NCBI RefSeq assembly: GCF_004919685.1
Contig: NZ_SMYZ01000013.1
Location: 20,062-84,061 of the forward strand
DNA: 64,000 nt
Reading direction: 5' to 3'
DNA from: Mesorhizobium norvegicum
Lineage (GTDB): Bacteria > Pseudomonadota > Alphaproteobacteria > Rhizobiales > Rhizobiaceae
Position 1 is the stretch's first letter, and each line of letters opens with the position of its first letter. Position numbers and translations under genes: made by a program. The notes beneath the pieces were generated by a model. It did no database searches and was not told the DNA's origin. It saw nothing but the letters and a program-made list of their open reading frames with translations. Shown here piece by piece: positions 35,114 through 43,781 of the stretch.

Positions 35114-36703
35114 TTAGCTATTTATCCACCAGCGCTCTGCGATTTTACCACCATCCAAGTCAAAGTTGCTGGCAATGACATCAGGATGTCCGACCTTGAT
35201 CGAGTGAGCTCCGACGAAAGACGCAAAGACTGGGACTATCACACCCCCGTCGTCTGAAACAATCTGTTGCATTTCCCAATACATTGCTCGACGCTTCGCA
35301 TCATCGAGTTCTGCACGAGCGGCGAGCAGCAACGTCTCAAACCGATCATTTGACCAGCGCGTATCATTCCAGGCCGAAGTCTTTGAATACCCGCTTGAGA
35401 ACATGAGGTCTTCGGTAACATTGCCAGACCAATAGGCCATGCACCACGGTTTCTTCATCCATACATTCGACCAATACCCATCGTTTGGCTCACGGATAAC
35501 GTTGATCGTGATCCCTGACTGTTTGGCCTGCTCAGCGAATAAGACGGCGGCATCAACCGCGCCGGCAAAAGCTTCGTCTGCTGCCGACAAAGAAACCGTA
35601 AGCCCTTCGGCGCCGGCTTTTTTCAGGTGGAAACGTGCTTTATCCGGGTCGTGGCTACGTTGGGGCAAGGATGTATTGACGTAACGATTCGCCCGCCCGA
35701 TGGGATGATCGTTACCAAGGACACCATGGCCACGCAGGATAGATTTGAGAATGGCCTCACGATCGATGGCATATTTTAGAGCCAACCGGACATCAAGGTT
35801 GTCGAATGGCGCCACCGTGGTGTCCATCGGCATCGTGTAGTGAAGATTGCCCGCCACCTCCGTGATTGCGATCCCAGGCTTCTTGCTCAGCACAGCCACG
35901 ATCTTTGGATCGCAACGATCCATGACATCAATGGAATTCGTCATGAGCGCCGACGCGCGAGCGGTGGGGTCTTGGATTGTGAGAAGCTCGATCGAATCGG
36001 CGAATGCCGCGTCGGCCTTGAAGTACTTTTCGTTTCGAACACCAATAGCGCGGACACCCGGCTCGTATGCTTCGAATTTATAGGGCCCCGTTCCGACGCC
36101 GGAAGCCCAGTCGACAATGCCATCCTTAGAGGGACAAATGCCAAAGGGGTAGTCGGCAAGGATATAAGCGAAATCGGCGTTTGCTGCTTCCAGCGTTATG
36201 ACTACCGACTGCCCGTCGGCCTTTACGTCTGCGACCGGCTTCAAAAGAGCTTTCGCCCCTGACTTGGTGTCCTTTCCACGATGATGGTTGATTGAAGCCA
36301 CTACGTCGGCAGGGTCGAGTGCCTTGCCATTGTGAAACTCGACACCCTTTCTGATTTCGAAACGCCAAGTCTTTGCGTCTGACGTCTCCCAAGACGATGC
36401 CAAATCTGGTTTCAAGCTGCCGTCCGCTGCAACAACCGTCAAAGCATTGCGGAGGGAGCCGAACGACCACACCTGATTGAAATTGCTATTGATCGTGCCT
36501 GGATCCAGGTCATCTGTAGTCGCTCCGCTGCCCAAACCAATCCGAAGATGTCCGCCTCGCTTCGGAGTTGCAGCCGCGACTGCGTTGGCCACGCCGGTGC
36601 CAGCGGCAACTGACAGCCCCATTGCGATAGCCCCTGACATAAATGTACGGCGATCAATCCGCCCGCGAGCTAGAGCGAGTGTTAAGTCTTCAATGCTGTT
36701 CAT
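35114..36703 (-). CDS. ABC transporter solute-binding protein, family 5 (peptide/nickel class)
   Basis: A 529-residue extracytoplasmic binding protein (SBP_bac_5). The N-terminus has a twin-arginine-like signal, RRTFMSGAIAMGLSVAAGTG followed by small residues, so export through Tat is likely. Typical family segments are LKPDLASSWETSD, YKFEAYEPGVR and VRLALKYAIDREAILKSILRG. It is the likely ligand receptor of the DppB/DppC/ATPase importer encoded 8 kb downstream on the same strand. Family members bind peptides, opines, amides and other small molecules; the ligand here is unknown. Confidence 0.93.
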   Translation of the reverse strand: MNSIEDLTLALARGRIDRRTFMSGAIAMGLSVAAGTGVANAVAAATPKRGGHLRIGLGSGATTDDLDPGTINSNFNQVWSFGSLRNALTVVAADGSLKPDLASSWETSDAKTWRFEIRKGVEFHNGKALDPADVVASINHHRGKDTKSGAKALLKPVADVKADGQSVVITLEAANADFAYILADYPFGICPSKDGIVDWASGVGTGPYKFEAYEPGVRAIGVRNEKYFKADAAFADSIELLTIQDPTARASALMTNSIDVMDRCDPKIVAVLSKKPGIAITEVAGNLHYTMPMDTTVAPFDNLDVRLALKYAIDREAILKSILRGHGVLGNDHPIGRANRYVNTSLPQRSHDPDKARFHLKKAGAEGLTVSLSAADEAFAGAVDAAVLFAEQAKQSGITINVIREPNDGYWSNVWMKKPWCMAYWSGNVTEDLMFSSGYSKTSAWNDTRWSNDRFETLLLAARAELDDAKRRAMYWEMQQIVSDDGGVIVPVFASFVGAHSIKVGHPDVIASNFDLDGGKIAERWWINS

Positions 36704-36805
36704 GACTTCTCTCCCATTTTGGTTTGCCGCAATTTTTTGTTCGGCAACTTAATAGCGCCTAACACTCTTTGCTTGTTCGTGCAAGCAAATTTGAGTATGC
36801 ATCCA

Positions 36806-38005
36806 TCATACTGATTTTATTGCTTCATTTTTGCTGTTACCGTTGCATGTGTTAGATTCTGACTCCGACAAAAGGGAACGGCCAATGACGATCTTCTGCA
36901 CCTCACTGGCGCCGTGGTAGATGCGAGTTGCCCGTGCTCCTCTTTGCAGCCGCTCCACCACTGAGCCACGGGTTACGCCCTGGCCTCCAAAAATTTGCAC
37001 GGCGGAATCGATGATGCGGCCTGCGGCTTCCGTTCCCGCAAGCTTCGCCATTGAGGCTTCACGCGTGCAGCGTCCGCCCGCCGTATCCTTGGACCAAGCG
37101 GCGCGGTAAACCGCGAGCGCGCCAAGATCGAGGTCACAGGACATGTCCGCAAGCTTTGTCTGCACGCCTGCGATTTCGGCCATAGCGGCATTGAAGAGCG
37201 TTCGTGTCTTCACCCGCTCCACGGTTTCGTCTAGCGCGCGGCGCGCCATTCCGATCGCGGCCGCGCCCACGGAGATGCGGAAAATGTCGAAGGTTGCCAT
37301 GGCGATGCCGAACCCCCGGCCTGGATCGCCGATAATGTTGGCGCCAGGGATACGGCAATCGGTGAAGGTTAGGGACCCAACAGGATGCGCCGCGATCATC
37401 TCAATGGGTTCGCCCGCCATGAAACCCGCTGTCCCCACATCGACGATGAATGCCGACAGCCCTTTTGCGCCCGGACCTTCGCCAGTCCGCGCGACAACAA
37501 TATAGTGGTCGGCGAAAGGCGCATTGGAGATAAAGGTTTTGTCTCCGTTCAGGATGTAGGAGTCACCATCACGGTCCGCCCGCATGGTGAGGTTCGCCAC
37601 ATCAGAGCCAGATCCACGCTCGGTCAGAGCGAATGCCGCTATGGCCTTGCCCTGACGGGCGGGGGCGAGATACCGCGCTTTCTGCGCCTCGCTCCCCTGC
37701 TGCCAGAGCGCGACGGTTCCTATTCCCTGCGTGGCGATTACGCAATCAGCAAGAGCCGAGTGGTAGGAGATCGCCTCCCGCGCGATACAGAGTGCCCGCA
37801 CATCGATTCTTCCGCCGGGCTCGGGCACGACAAGATCCAGCAGCCCCGCAGCGCCGAGCGAGCGCGCAATCTCGCGACAGGCTTGGGGCATCTCAGATAC
37901 TGAAACATCATCACGAATGGGAGAGCGCCAGGCTGATGCGCGCTTTGCGATCTCGCGGTGATGCGGATCGAAAAACGGCCATGGCCATAAGCTCCAGCGC
38001 TGCAT
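36806..38005 (-). CDS. Acyl-CoA dehydrogenase
   Basis: A 399-residue member of the acyl-CoA dehydrogenase family. AFALTERGSGSDVANL is the FAD loop and IYHGASEVQKIVIGRSLL the C-terminal motif. It is the first gene of the leftward block. The 16-base motif TAGAGAATATGTTTCT lies 77 bases upstream of its start; the same motif precedes the IclR gene. The N-terminal MQRWSLWPWPFFDP is unusual, and a start a few codons later is possible. Confidence 0.9.
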   Translation of the reverse strand: MQRWSLWPWPFFDPHHREIAKRASAWRSPIRDDVSVSEMPQACREIARSLGAAGLLDLVVPEPGGRIDVRALCIAREAISYHSALADCVIATQGIGTVALWQQGSEAQKARYLAPARQGKAIAAFALTERGSGSDVANLTMRADRDGDSYILNGDKTFISNAPFADHYIVVARTGEGPGAKGLSAFIVDVGTAGFMAGEPIEMIAAHPVGSLTFTDCRIPGANIIGDPGRGFGIAMATFDIFRISVGAAAIGMARRALDETVERVKTRTLFNAAMAEIAGVQTKLADMSCDLDLGALAVYRAAWSKDTAGGRCTREASMAKLAGTEAAGRIIDSAVQIFGGQGVTRGSVVERLQRGARATRIYHGASEVQKIVIGRSLLSESESNTCNGNSKNEAIKSV

Positions 38006-38081
38006 GACTCATACCTTTTGTATGGCGGGCCATAACGTAACCAGTCCGATCCCTATCTAGCAGAAACACATATAATCTCAA

Positions 38082-38097
38082 TAGAGAATATGTTTCT
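38082..38097. promoter_or_regulatory. Putative IclR-type operator, copy 1
   Basis: TAGAGAATATGTTTCT at 38082-38097, upstream of the leftward acyl-CoA dehydrogenase gene, is identical over 16 bases to a site at 41355-41370. Its core is an imperfect palindrome of the size and A/T-rich centre seen in IclR operators. Confidence 0.55.
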
Positions 38098-38694
38098 GTC
38101 GACAGAATTTGCCCGCGCGAGTCGGATGCTGCTGAACAGCGCAGCTTCAACTGCGGAGCAATGTTACTCGGCCATCCACCAGCAAACAGCGGGCGATGAG
38201 GCTGCTGCTGCACGCCGCGGCCAACGCTACTGCTTGCAGGCTCCGTGCTGCGCAGGGGTCGCAACGCTCATCGATCGGCTGAGCTAGGCATCCGGATTTC
38301 GGGAGGAACCAGAAATGAGAAAACTAAGATTCGGCGGGCTTCGGACTTAGAGTCCTCCAACCTCGACTTCAACTGCATGGACACGTCCGAACCTACGGGC
38401 CGCAGGCGATTCTAAATCGCTCAAGACCCTCGACCGTACACTCGACTCGGCCGGACTATGTACGACCCATCCACCGCATGGATCGATCCCCGCACCTCGA
38501 TCGAAGATAGTGTCAGCGCCATGCCGAATTGGTCAAAAGGGACAAATCCGTGGTATCGGCGTGTCTAACGTCGGTCCTGACGTCTGCGCCATGCATCATA
38601 GCTTCATCCACTAGCTATCAGTGCTGCAAGGATGCTTTCTGTCTCTCCGCAGTGTTGAGGTGGAGATGCTGTCCCTTGCCGGCAGCTTGATGGG
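38098..38694. other. No recognisable gene
   Basis: Roughly 600 bases between the divergent promoter area and the IS110-type element contain only short frames without recognisable translation. They may be decayed sequence on the left flank of the insertion. Confidence 0.4.
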
Positions 38695-38708
38695 GTGGAC
38701 GGCCCCCG
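38695..38708 (+). repeat. IS110-type element left inverted repeat
   Basis: GTGGACGGCCCCCG, matched exactly in inverted orientation at 40051-40064. Confidence 0.75.
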
Positions 38709-38776
38709 ACCCAGCGGCATCGCAATGTGCCAAGATGGCGTTGTCAAAGGACCATCAGAGGGAAGGAACCGTCCGC

Positions 38777-39805
38777 ATGCAAGTTATCACGATCGGATTG
38801 GATATCGCCAAGAACGTCTTTCAAGTTCACGGCGTCGATAATGCAGGAAACGCGGTGCTCCGTCGAAAAGTTCGGCGCGATCAGCTTATCCCGTTGCTTC
38901 GCGATATGCAGCCGTGCCTCATCGGCATGGAGGCCTGCGCGACGGCGCACCATTGGGCGCGGGAGCTGATTGCACTCGGGCATGTGGTCAAGTTGATGCC
39001 GCCGGCTTACGTAAAGGCCTACGTCAAGCGCAACAAGAACGATGCGGCCGACGCGGAAGCGATCTGCGAGGCGGTGACGCGACCGACAATGCGGTTCGTG
39101 GCTGTCAAATCGGCGGATGCCCAGAGCATTCTGATGCTTCATCGGGCTCGCCACCTCTTGGTTCGGCAGCGCACAGCGCAAATCAGCGCGATGCGGGCGC
39201 ATCTGGCCGAGTATGGCGTCGTCGCACCGAAGGGCCGGGCCCATGTCCGTGGTCTAATCGAAGCTCTTGACAAGGGCGATGGGCCGCTCCCCGCGATGGC
39301 GCGACAGGTTCTTATCCTCCTCGCCCGAACGATCGAGGGGCTTGGCGCGCAAATCCGGAAGATCGAGATCGAGCTTCTGGCGTGGTATCGCACGAACCAG
39401 GTCTGCCGGCGGCTTTCAACCATTCCCGGAATCGGCTTCATCACGGCGACCGCTCTCGCTGCCACCGTCGTCGACGCAAAAGTCTTCCGCTCCGGTCGTC
39501 AATTCGCTGCTTGGCTCGGCCTTGTTCCAAAACAACATTCCTCCGGTGGCAAAGACAGAATGGGAGGAATCTCGAAGATGGGAGATCGCTATTTGCGGCA
39601 TCTCCTCGTCGTCGGCGCCACGGCGGTCATCCGATACACGCGGCGAAAAGCGACGACCGTCAGTACCTGGGCGAACCAGTTGCTCGAGCGTAAGCCGGCA
39701 CGGCTGGTCACAGTCGCTGTCGCCAACAAGGTAGCGCGGATCGCCTGGGCGGTGATGGCGCGTGAGGAAAACTACCGCGCGACGCCGTCAATGGCTCGAA
39801 GGTAA
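38777..39805 (+). CDS. IS110-family DEDD transposase
   Basis: From the ATG at 38777, preceded by GGAAGGAA, the protein has 342 residues. The N-terminal RuvC-like domain begins ITIGLDIAKNVFQVHGVD and includes KRNKNDAADAEAI with its acidic residues. The C-terminal Transposase_20 domain has STIPGIGFITATALAA and FAAWLGLVPKQHSSGGK. No disruption is visible, so the element may be active. An upstream in-frame start at 38621 would begin outside the element and is rejected. Confidence 0.92.
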   Translation: MQVITIGLDIAKNVFQVHGVDNAGNAVLRRKVRRDQLIPLLRDMQPCLIGMEACATAHHWARELIALGHVVKLMPPAYVKAYVKRNKNDAADAEAICEAVTRPTMRFVAVKSADAQSILMLHRARHLLVRQRTAQISAMRAHLAEYGVVAPKGRAHVRGLIEALDKGDGPLPAMARQVLILLARTIEGLGAQIRKIEIELLAWYRTNQVCRRLSTIPGIGFITATALAATVVDAKVFRSGRQFAAWLGLVPKQHSSGGKDRMGGISKMGDRYLRHLLVVGATAVIRYTRRKATTVSTWANQLLERKPARLVTVAVANKVARIAWAVMAREENYRATPSMARR

Positions 39806-40050
39806 CAACGGTCGCGCGAAATGACATCCAGTTTGGGCAGGAGAGAACGACATCAGTGATGCAGATCCGGTCAAGCCGGGGATCGGGAGAACCTGAGTGA
39901 TTCAACGCGCATCGCAGCGCGGCAGCTTGATGAGGGCCCGATCCACCGACACCATCATGGCCAGCGGCCTGAGACCGCACAAAAACAGGCCGAACACATG
40001 AATGAACCTGACCGCTTCAGTATTGCCATTGTCAGAATCTTCTTGCTCAA

Positions 40051-40064
40051 CGGGGGCCGTCCAC
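40051..40064 (-). repeat. IS110-type element right inverted repeat
   Basis: Exact inverted copy of the 14-base repeat at 38695-38708. Confidence 0.75.
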
Positions 40065-40379
40065 ACATGAATCACCTTCGCACTTTAGAGGCCTGAGGGG
40101 CGCCGCCTCCTAACCGGCCCCAATATTCCAATCGCAAGCATGCGGAAATGCCAAAACTGACGAGAACCTTCAGGTCCTTTGGCAGGAATGCGGTGTAAGG
40201 CAGATCGCACGCACTCGCCTGCTCGATGCTCAAGAGGACGTCATCAATCCGATTCGGCAATGTAGGCGCCCTAAAATCCAACTTCCGCAGAAAAATGACT
40301 GTCACTTGCTCAGGGAAATCCCCTCAGCAAAACAATTTCGGGCCTCCTGAACGCGGCAACCGGCCGAGCAACAGCTTCT
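40065..40379. other. No supported gene
   Basis: A 77-codon frame on the minus strand (40072-40305) is open but lacks a family match, and it starts away from any clear ribosome-binding site. It lies between the insertion sequence and the IclR gene's stop codon. Confidence 0.35.
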
Positions 40380-41240
40380 TCAAAGCGACGCAAGTCGCCC
40401 TAAATATCCCGAGAAAATCTTGAGATCTCGGATGATCGCCTCAGCCCTGTTAGGATCGTACTGGCCGGTAAACATATTCGCCGTCACCGCCATGATCGCA
40501 TGGCCATTTTGATCGAGGATTGGCGTCGAAACGAGCACCGTCCCCGCATTGAAATAGCCATCATCAAGCGCCCACCCTTTCTCGCGTGCATCGGAAACCT
40601 GCTCCATAAACTCCTTGAAGGTGAGTGAACGCTCCCAGCGAATAGCATCGAACTGCTCCCGCAGATCCTCCTCGGTTGCGGTACCAAAAGCCGCAAAGAC
40701 ACGTCCAGCTGCACCAACTAAGAGCGGCAATCGCTGCCCTACCGTCATCTGTATCCGCATGGCGTTGCGGGTATGGGCAGTCATAATGAGCACCTTGCGC
40801 CGATTGCCGACTGGCTGCCAGAGCGTCACGGTCACTCCATGATCGTTGGCGATGCGCTCTATCATGGGACGGACGATTCCGACGTCACCGCCAATCGCGG
40901 TTGCGCCTTTAGCAATCTCCATGATGCCAAGGCTTAGCATGTAAGTTTTTGCAACCGGGTCGAACTGTACAAAATCGTGCATGGCAAGCGTGCGCAGTAT
41001 GTTGAATGTCGTTGAAGTGTTTAGCTTGGCTTCCTTGGCGATGTGAGAAACGCCGACAGCCTGCTGCACGTCGCCGAGATAGTGAAGGATCTTGATCGCA
41101 GCGACGACGGCGCCTACCATCTTGCCGGAAGCCGTCCCGTCGCTGCTGATCTCTTTTGCAACGACTTTCCGATCGCGAGCTTGAGCCACTTCCTTCTTGG
41201 GCTTTGCAGCCCTTTCGGCAACTGCCGTCGTCTTACGCAT
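40380..41240 (-). CDS. IclR-family transcriptional regulator
   Basis: From the ATG at 41240 (AGGA six bases upstream) the protein has 286 residues. A charged N-terminal tail of about 45 residues precedes the winged helix (VSHIAKEAKLNTSTTFNILRTL) and the C-terminal GAF-like effector domain (MTVGQRLPLLVGAAGRVFAAFG). IclR proteins respond to small acids and commonly control aromatic or fatty-acid catabolism. It is divergent from the acyl-CoA dehydrogenase operon at 41.5 kb. The motif at 41355-41370 lies between them and recurs at 38082, so both flanking operons are candidate targets. A longer start at 41261 is possible. Confidence 0.88.
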   Translation of the reverse strand: MRKTTAVAERAAKPKKEVAQARDRKVVAKEISSDGTASGKMVGAVVAAIKILHYLGDVQQAVGVSHIAKEAKLNTSTTFNILRTLAMHDFVQFDPVAKTYMLSLGIMEIAKGATAIGGDVGIVRPMIERIANDHGVTVTLWQPVGNRRKVLIMTAHTRNAMRIQMTVGQRLPLLVGAAGRVFAAFGTATEEDLREQFDAIRWERSLTFKEFMEQVSDAREKGWALDDGYFNAGTVLVSTPILDQNGHAIMAVTANMFTGQYDPNRAEAIIRDLKIFSGYLGRLASL

Positions 41241-41354
41241 CGTTGATCCTGATGTTGTCATCGCAGCCCATTCGAAGGCGACACCTTCGCTTATGTCACA
41301 ATCATTCCACATAGAGAATAGACGAGCGCACGACAATTCGATAGTCTATTTTCT

Positions 41355-41370
41355 TTAGAGAATATGTTTC
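41355..41370. promoter_or_regulatory. Putative IclR-type operator, copy 2
   Basis: TAGAGAATATGTTTCT, identical to 38082-38097, lies in the divergent promoter region between the IclR gene and the acyl-CoA dehydrogenase operon. A further half-like TAGAGAATA occurs near 41312. This arrangement suits an autoregulated IclR protein. Confidence 0.6.
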
Positions 41371-41464
41371 TCCATAAAGAATTCGCTTGAGTCTGCTCCG
41401 CGGAGAGGCTAACCAAAACTGGTTGGCCCGCTGGCGCCGATGTGCGCCCGCCAAGGAGGAAAGG

Positions 41465-41551
41465 ATGAGACGCAAGATATTCGTGAGATCGTTCTTGTCA
41501 GCACCATGCTCCCGCAGGATTCGCGTAATCCGCATCAACAGACTCCCATGA
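41465..41551 (+). CDS. 28-codon leader ORF coupled to the acyl-CoA dehydrogenase gene
   Basis: The best ribosome-binding site of this operon, AAGGAGG at 41453-41459, does not serve the dehydrogenase frame. It serves an ATG at 41465 that opens a 28-codon, arginine-rich reading frame (MRRKIFVRSFLSAPC). Its TGA at 41549 overlaps the ATG of the dehydrogenase gene at 41548 (ATGA), while that ATG has no Shine-Dalgarno of its own. This is the classic layout for translational coupling through a leader peptide. I do not recognise the peptide; it may have no function beyond coupling. Confidence 0.5.
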   Translation: MRRKIFVRSFLSAPCSRRIRVIRINRLP

Positions 41552-42714
41552 CGTCGGTGTTCCGCCTATTCCCGGATCTCCACGCCGCACCTGCCGCACC
41601 GCGCGACAATGCGGAGGCTCTGCGGGCCGAGGTGCGCGCTTTCGTGGCTGAGGAGCGTGACCGGGGCACTATCACTCCAGGCCGCCAAAGCTGGACAACC
41701 TACGACCGAGGCTTCTCCGAACGCTGTGCCGCCCGCGGCTACGTGGCAATGATCTGGCCGAAGGAATACGGAGGGCATGCACGCACGGCGTTTGAGCGAT
41801 ACGTCGTTTGCGAGGAGCTTCTTGCTGCGGGAGCCCCTTTGGGCTCGCACTGGATTGCCGACCGCCAGAGCGGACCGCAGATCATTCGCAACGGCTCCGA
41901 GCAGGTCAAACGTGACATCCTGCCCCGCATAGCCGCAGGTCAATGCACTTTCGGCATAGGCATGAGCGAGCCAGATTCAGGTTCAGACCTGTCCTCCATC
42001 CGCACCAGGGCTGAACGAGTCGATGGGGGCTACCGGGTTGAGGGGCGCAAGGTTTGGACCACGAATGCTCAGCATGCAGATTTCCTTATCGTCCTGTGCC
42101 GAACTGAGGCCCAAACTGAGGACCGCTACGCTGGCCTCTCTCAACTCGTCGTCCCCATGAAGGCGGAGGGCGTCTCCGTTCGTTCGTTGATCAACCTTGC
42201 AGGCGAGCATGAGCTGAACGAGGTTGTCTTCGACGGCAACTTTGTGCCCGAGGACCATCTGCTGGGCCACGGGGGGGACGGATGGAGGCTTGTCACGGAG
42301 GAGCTGGCATTTGAGCGCAGCGGTCCTGACCGTTTCTTGTCTACCTTCGGCGTCCTCTCGATCATGGCAAAGTCGACCGATGCCAAGCCTGATCGTTATG
42401 CGGCGCTTGAGATCGGCCGGCTAGTGTCGCGTCTTTCTGCAATCCGACAGATGTCGCTTACCATAAATGGGCGCCATGGGCGGGGTGAGCACGTGGGCGG
42501 CATGGCTGCGATGATGAAGGATCTAGGTACCGCTTTGGAGCAGGAAATCCCGGACACGGCGCGGCGTCTTCTGGACCTGCGTCCCAGCGAAGATGGGAAC
42601 GAATGGGAAGGAGCACTGGCTTCCGCGATCCTCAATGCCCCCTGTTTCAGCCTGCGCGGCGGTACGCGTGAGATCCTGAAGGGTATCATCGCACGGGAGC
42701 TTGGCTTGAGATGA
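41548..42714 (+). CDS. Acyl-CoA dehydrogenase, large partner
   Basis: From the ATG at 41548 the protein has 388 residues, the normal family length; the frame is open to 41440 but that extension has no counterpart. FGIGMSEPDSGSDLSSIRTRA is the FAD/substrate loop and FSLRGGTREILKGIIARELGL the C-terminal motif. Its gene overlaps the next acyl-CoA dehydrogenase-like gene by four bases. Such overlapping unequal pairs often form alpha2-beta2 enzymes that act on CoA esters of bulky substrates such as steroid side chains or branched acids. Confidence 0.9.
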   Translation: MTSVFRLFPDLHAAPAAPRDNAEALRAEVRAFVAEERDRGTITPGRQSWTTYDRGFSERCAARGYVAMIWPKEYGGHARTAFERYVVCEELLAAGAPLGSHWIADRQSGPQIIRNGSEQVKRDILPRIAAGQCTFGIGMSEPDSGSDLSSIRTRAERVDGGYRVEGRKVWTTNAQHADFLIVLCRTEAQTEDRYAGLSQLVVPMKAEGVSVRSLINLAGEHELNEVVFDGNFVPEDHLLGHGGDGWRLVTEELAFERSGPDRFLSTFGVLSIMAKSTDAKPDRYAALEIGRLVSRLSAIRQMSLTINGRHGRGEHVGGMAAMMKDLGTALEQEIPDTARRLLDLRPSEDGNEWEGALASAILNAPCFSLRGGTREILKGIIARELGLR

Positions 42715-43760
42715 GCGAAACGGCACGAATGTTGGATGATACCGCCGAGCGAATGTTGGCGAGGCGGCTGCAGGATCCAATGGCGCGGCGCCTCGAGACA
42801 CTCCGGCCCGCACTTTTCGCCGAAACCATCGAGGTGGGTCTTCCCCTTGCACTCGCACCGGAGGCCGAGGGCGGCCTCGGCGGCACCTTGTTCCAGGCGG
42901 GCGTGATCGCCTGGCGCTGGGGCTGGCACGCTGCGCCGCTGCCAATTGTGGAGGTGCTTCTGATCCCGAGCCTGTCATCGGCTTCGGAAGCGTGGATGGC
43001 GGGTCAACTGACGCTGGCCTCGACACCCGGCCTGGAGTTGTCAGGAGGTGCGATCTCCGGCAAGGCAATTGAGGCACCAGTTATCGGCGAAAGTTCTATA
43101 ATCTTAGCCATCGCGACGGATGCGAAGGGCCATTCATGGCTTGTCGAGATCGACGCCATGCCGGCGGAAAAGATCCGTGCCCTAAGCGGCGAACCTTGGC
43201 TGCGGCTCGATGCCTCGGCGGCTCGTGTGCGCGCGAAACGTCCCTGCCCGGTCGAACCGGATACGGTCGCGGTGCGGGGAGCGCTTCTCACCTCAGCGGC
43301 GATGATGGGCGCCATGACCCGTATCCTCGAAATTGCAATTGAGTATGCCAACATCCGCAAGCAGTTCGGAAAGCCTCTCGGGAAATTCCAGGCCGTCCAG
43401 CATATGATTGCGGAAGCGGCTTCGGAGTATGCGGCTGCGCAAGCGGCGCTTGCTGCGGCCATCGAGGCGGAAGACGGCGGCAAGAGCCGCCCGCTGCTCT
43501 GGCAAAGTGCCAAGGCGCAGGCGGGACGCGCTGCCACCGTTGTTTCAGCAGTGGGCCATCAGGTCCTTGGGGCTATCGGCTTCACCGAAGAACATGTGCT
43601 CCATCACTATTCCAAACGGCTTTGGACTTGGCGTGACGAGTGGGGGCGGCAGACCGTGTGCGAAGCTGCCATCGGCCGCGCCGCCTGCGCTGATGAACAC
43701 GGCCTGTGGAGCCACGTCGTCGATAATACTAGCACGATTGCCAATACTGGCGATTTGTGA
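42711..43760 (+). CDS. Acyl-CoA dehydrogenase-like protein, small partner
   Basis: A 349-residue relative of acyl-CoA dehydrogenases with a weak middle domain but a clear C-terminal helical domain: YANIRKQFGKPLGKFQAVQHM and GAIGFTEEHVLHHYSKRLWTW. It lacks the usual EPxxGSD FAD loop. That combination is typical of the second subunit of heterotetrameric acyl-CoA dehydrogenases. It overlaps the preceding dehydrogenase gene (ATGA) and precedes an enoyl-CoA hydratase by 21 bases. Confidence 0.87.
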   Translation: MSETARMLDDTAERMLARRLQDPMARRLETLRPALFAETIEVGLPLALAPEAEGGLGGTLFQAGVIAWRWGWHAAPLPIVEVLLIPSLSSASEAWMAGQLTLASTPGLELSGGAISGKAIEAPVIGESSIILAIATDAKGHSWLVEIDAMPAEKIRALSGEPWLRLDASAARVRAKRPCPVEPDTVAVRGALLTSAAMMGAMTRILEIAIEYANIRKQFGKPLGKFQAVQHMIAEAASEYAAAQAALAAAIEAEDGGKSRPLLWQSAKAQAGRAATVVSAVGHQVLGAIGFTEEHVLHHYSKRLWTWRDEWGRQTVCEAAIGRAACADEHGLWSHVVDNTSTIANTGDL

Positions 43761-43781
43761 GCCTGCTGCAAGGAACAATCC

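Larger units (their letters stand above)
38695..40064 (+). mobile_element. IS110 family (IS1111-type) insertion sequence
   Basis: A 14-base perfect inverted repeat bounds the element. GTGGACGGCCCCCG is at 38695-38708 and its reverse complement at 40051-40064. It encloses an intact DEDD transposase gene. Subterminal repeats of this kind mark the IS1111 branch, so the true ends probably lie a few bases outside. No target duplication is expected. It sits between the two operons that share an IclR-like motif and may have separated what was once one locus. Confidence 0.75.

Noticed and set aside
40072..40305. 77-codon minus-strand frame as a small gene
   Set aside because: No recognisable family, no convincing ribosome-binding site, and it lies in the gap beside an insertion sequence.
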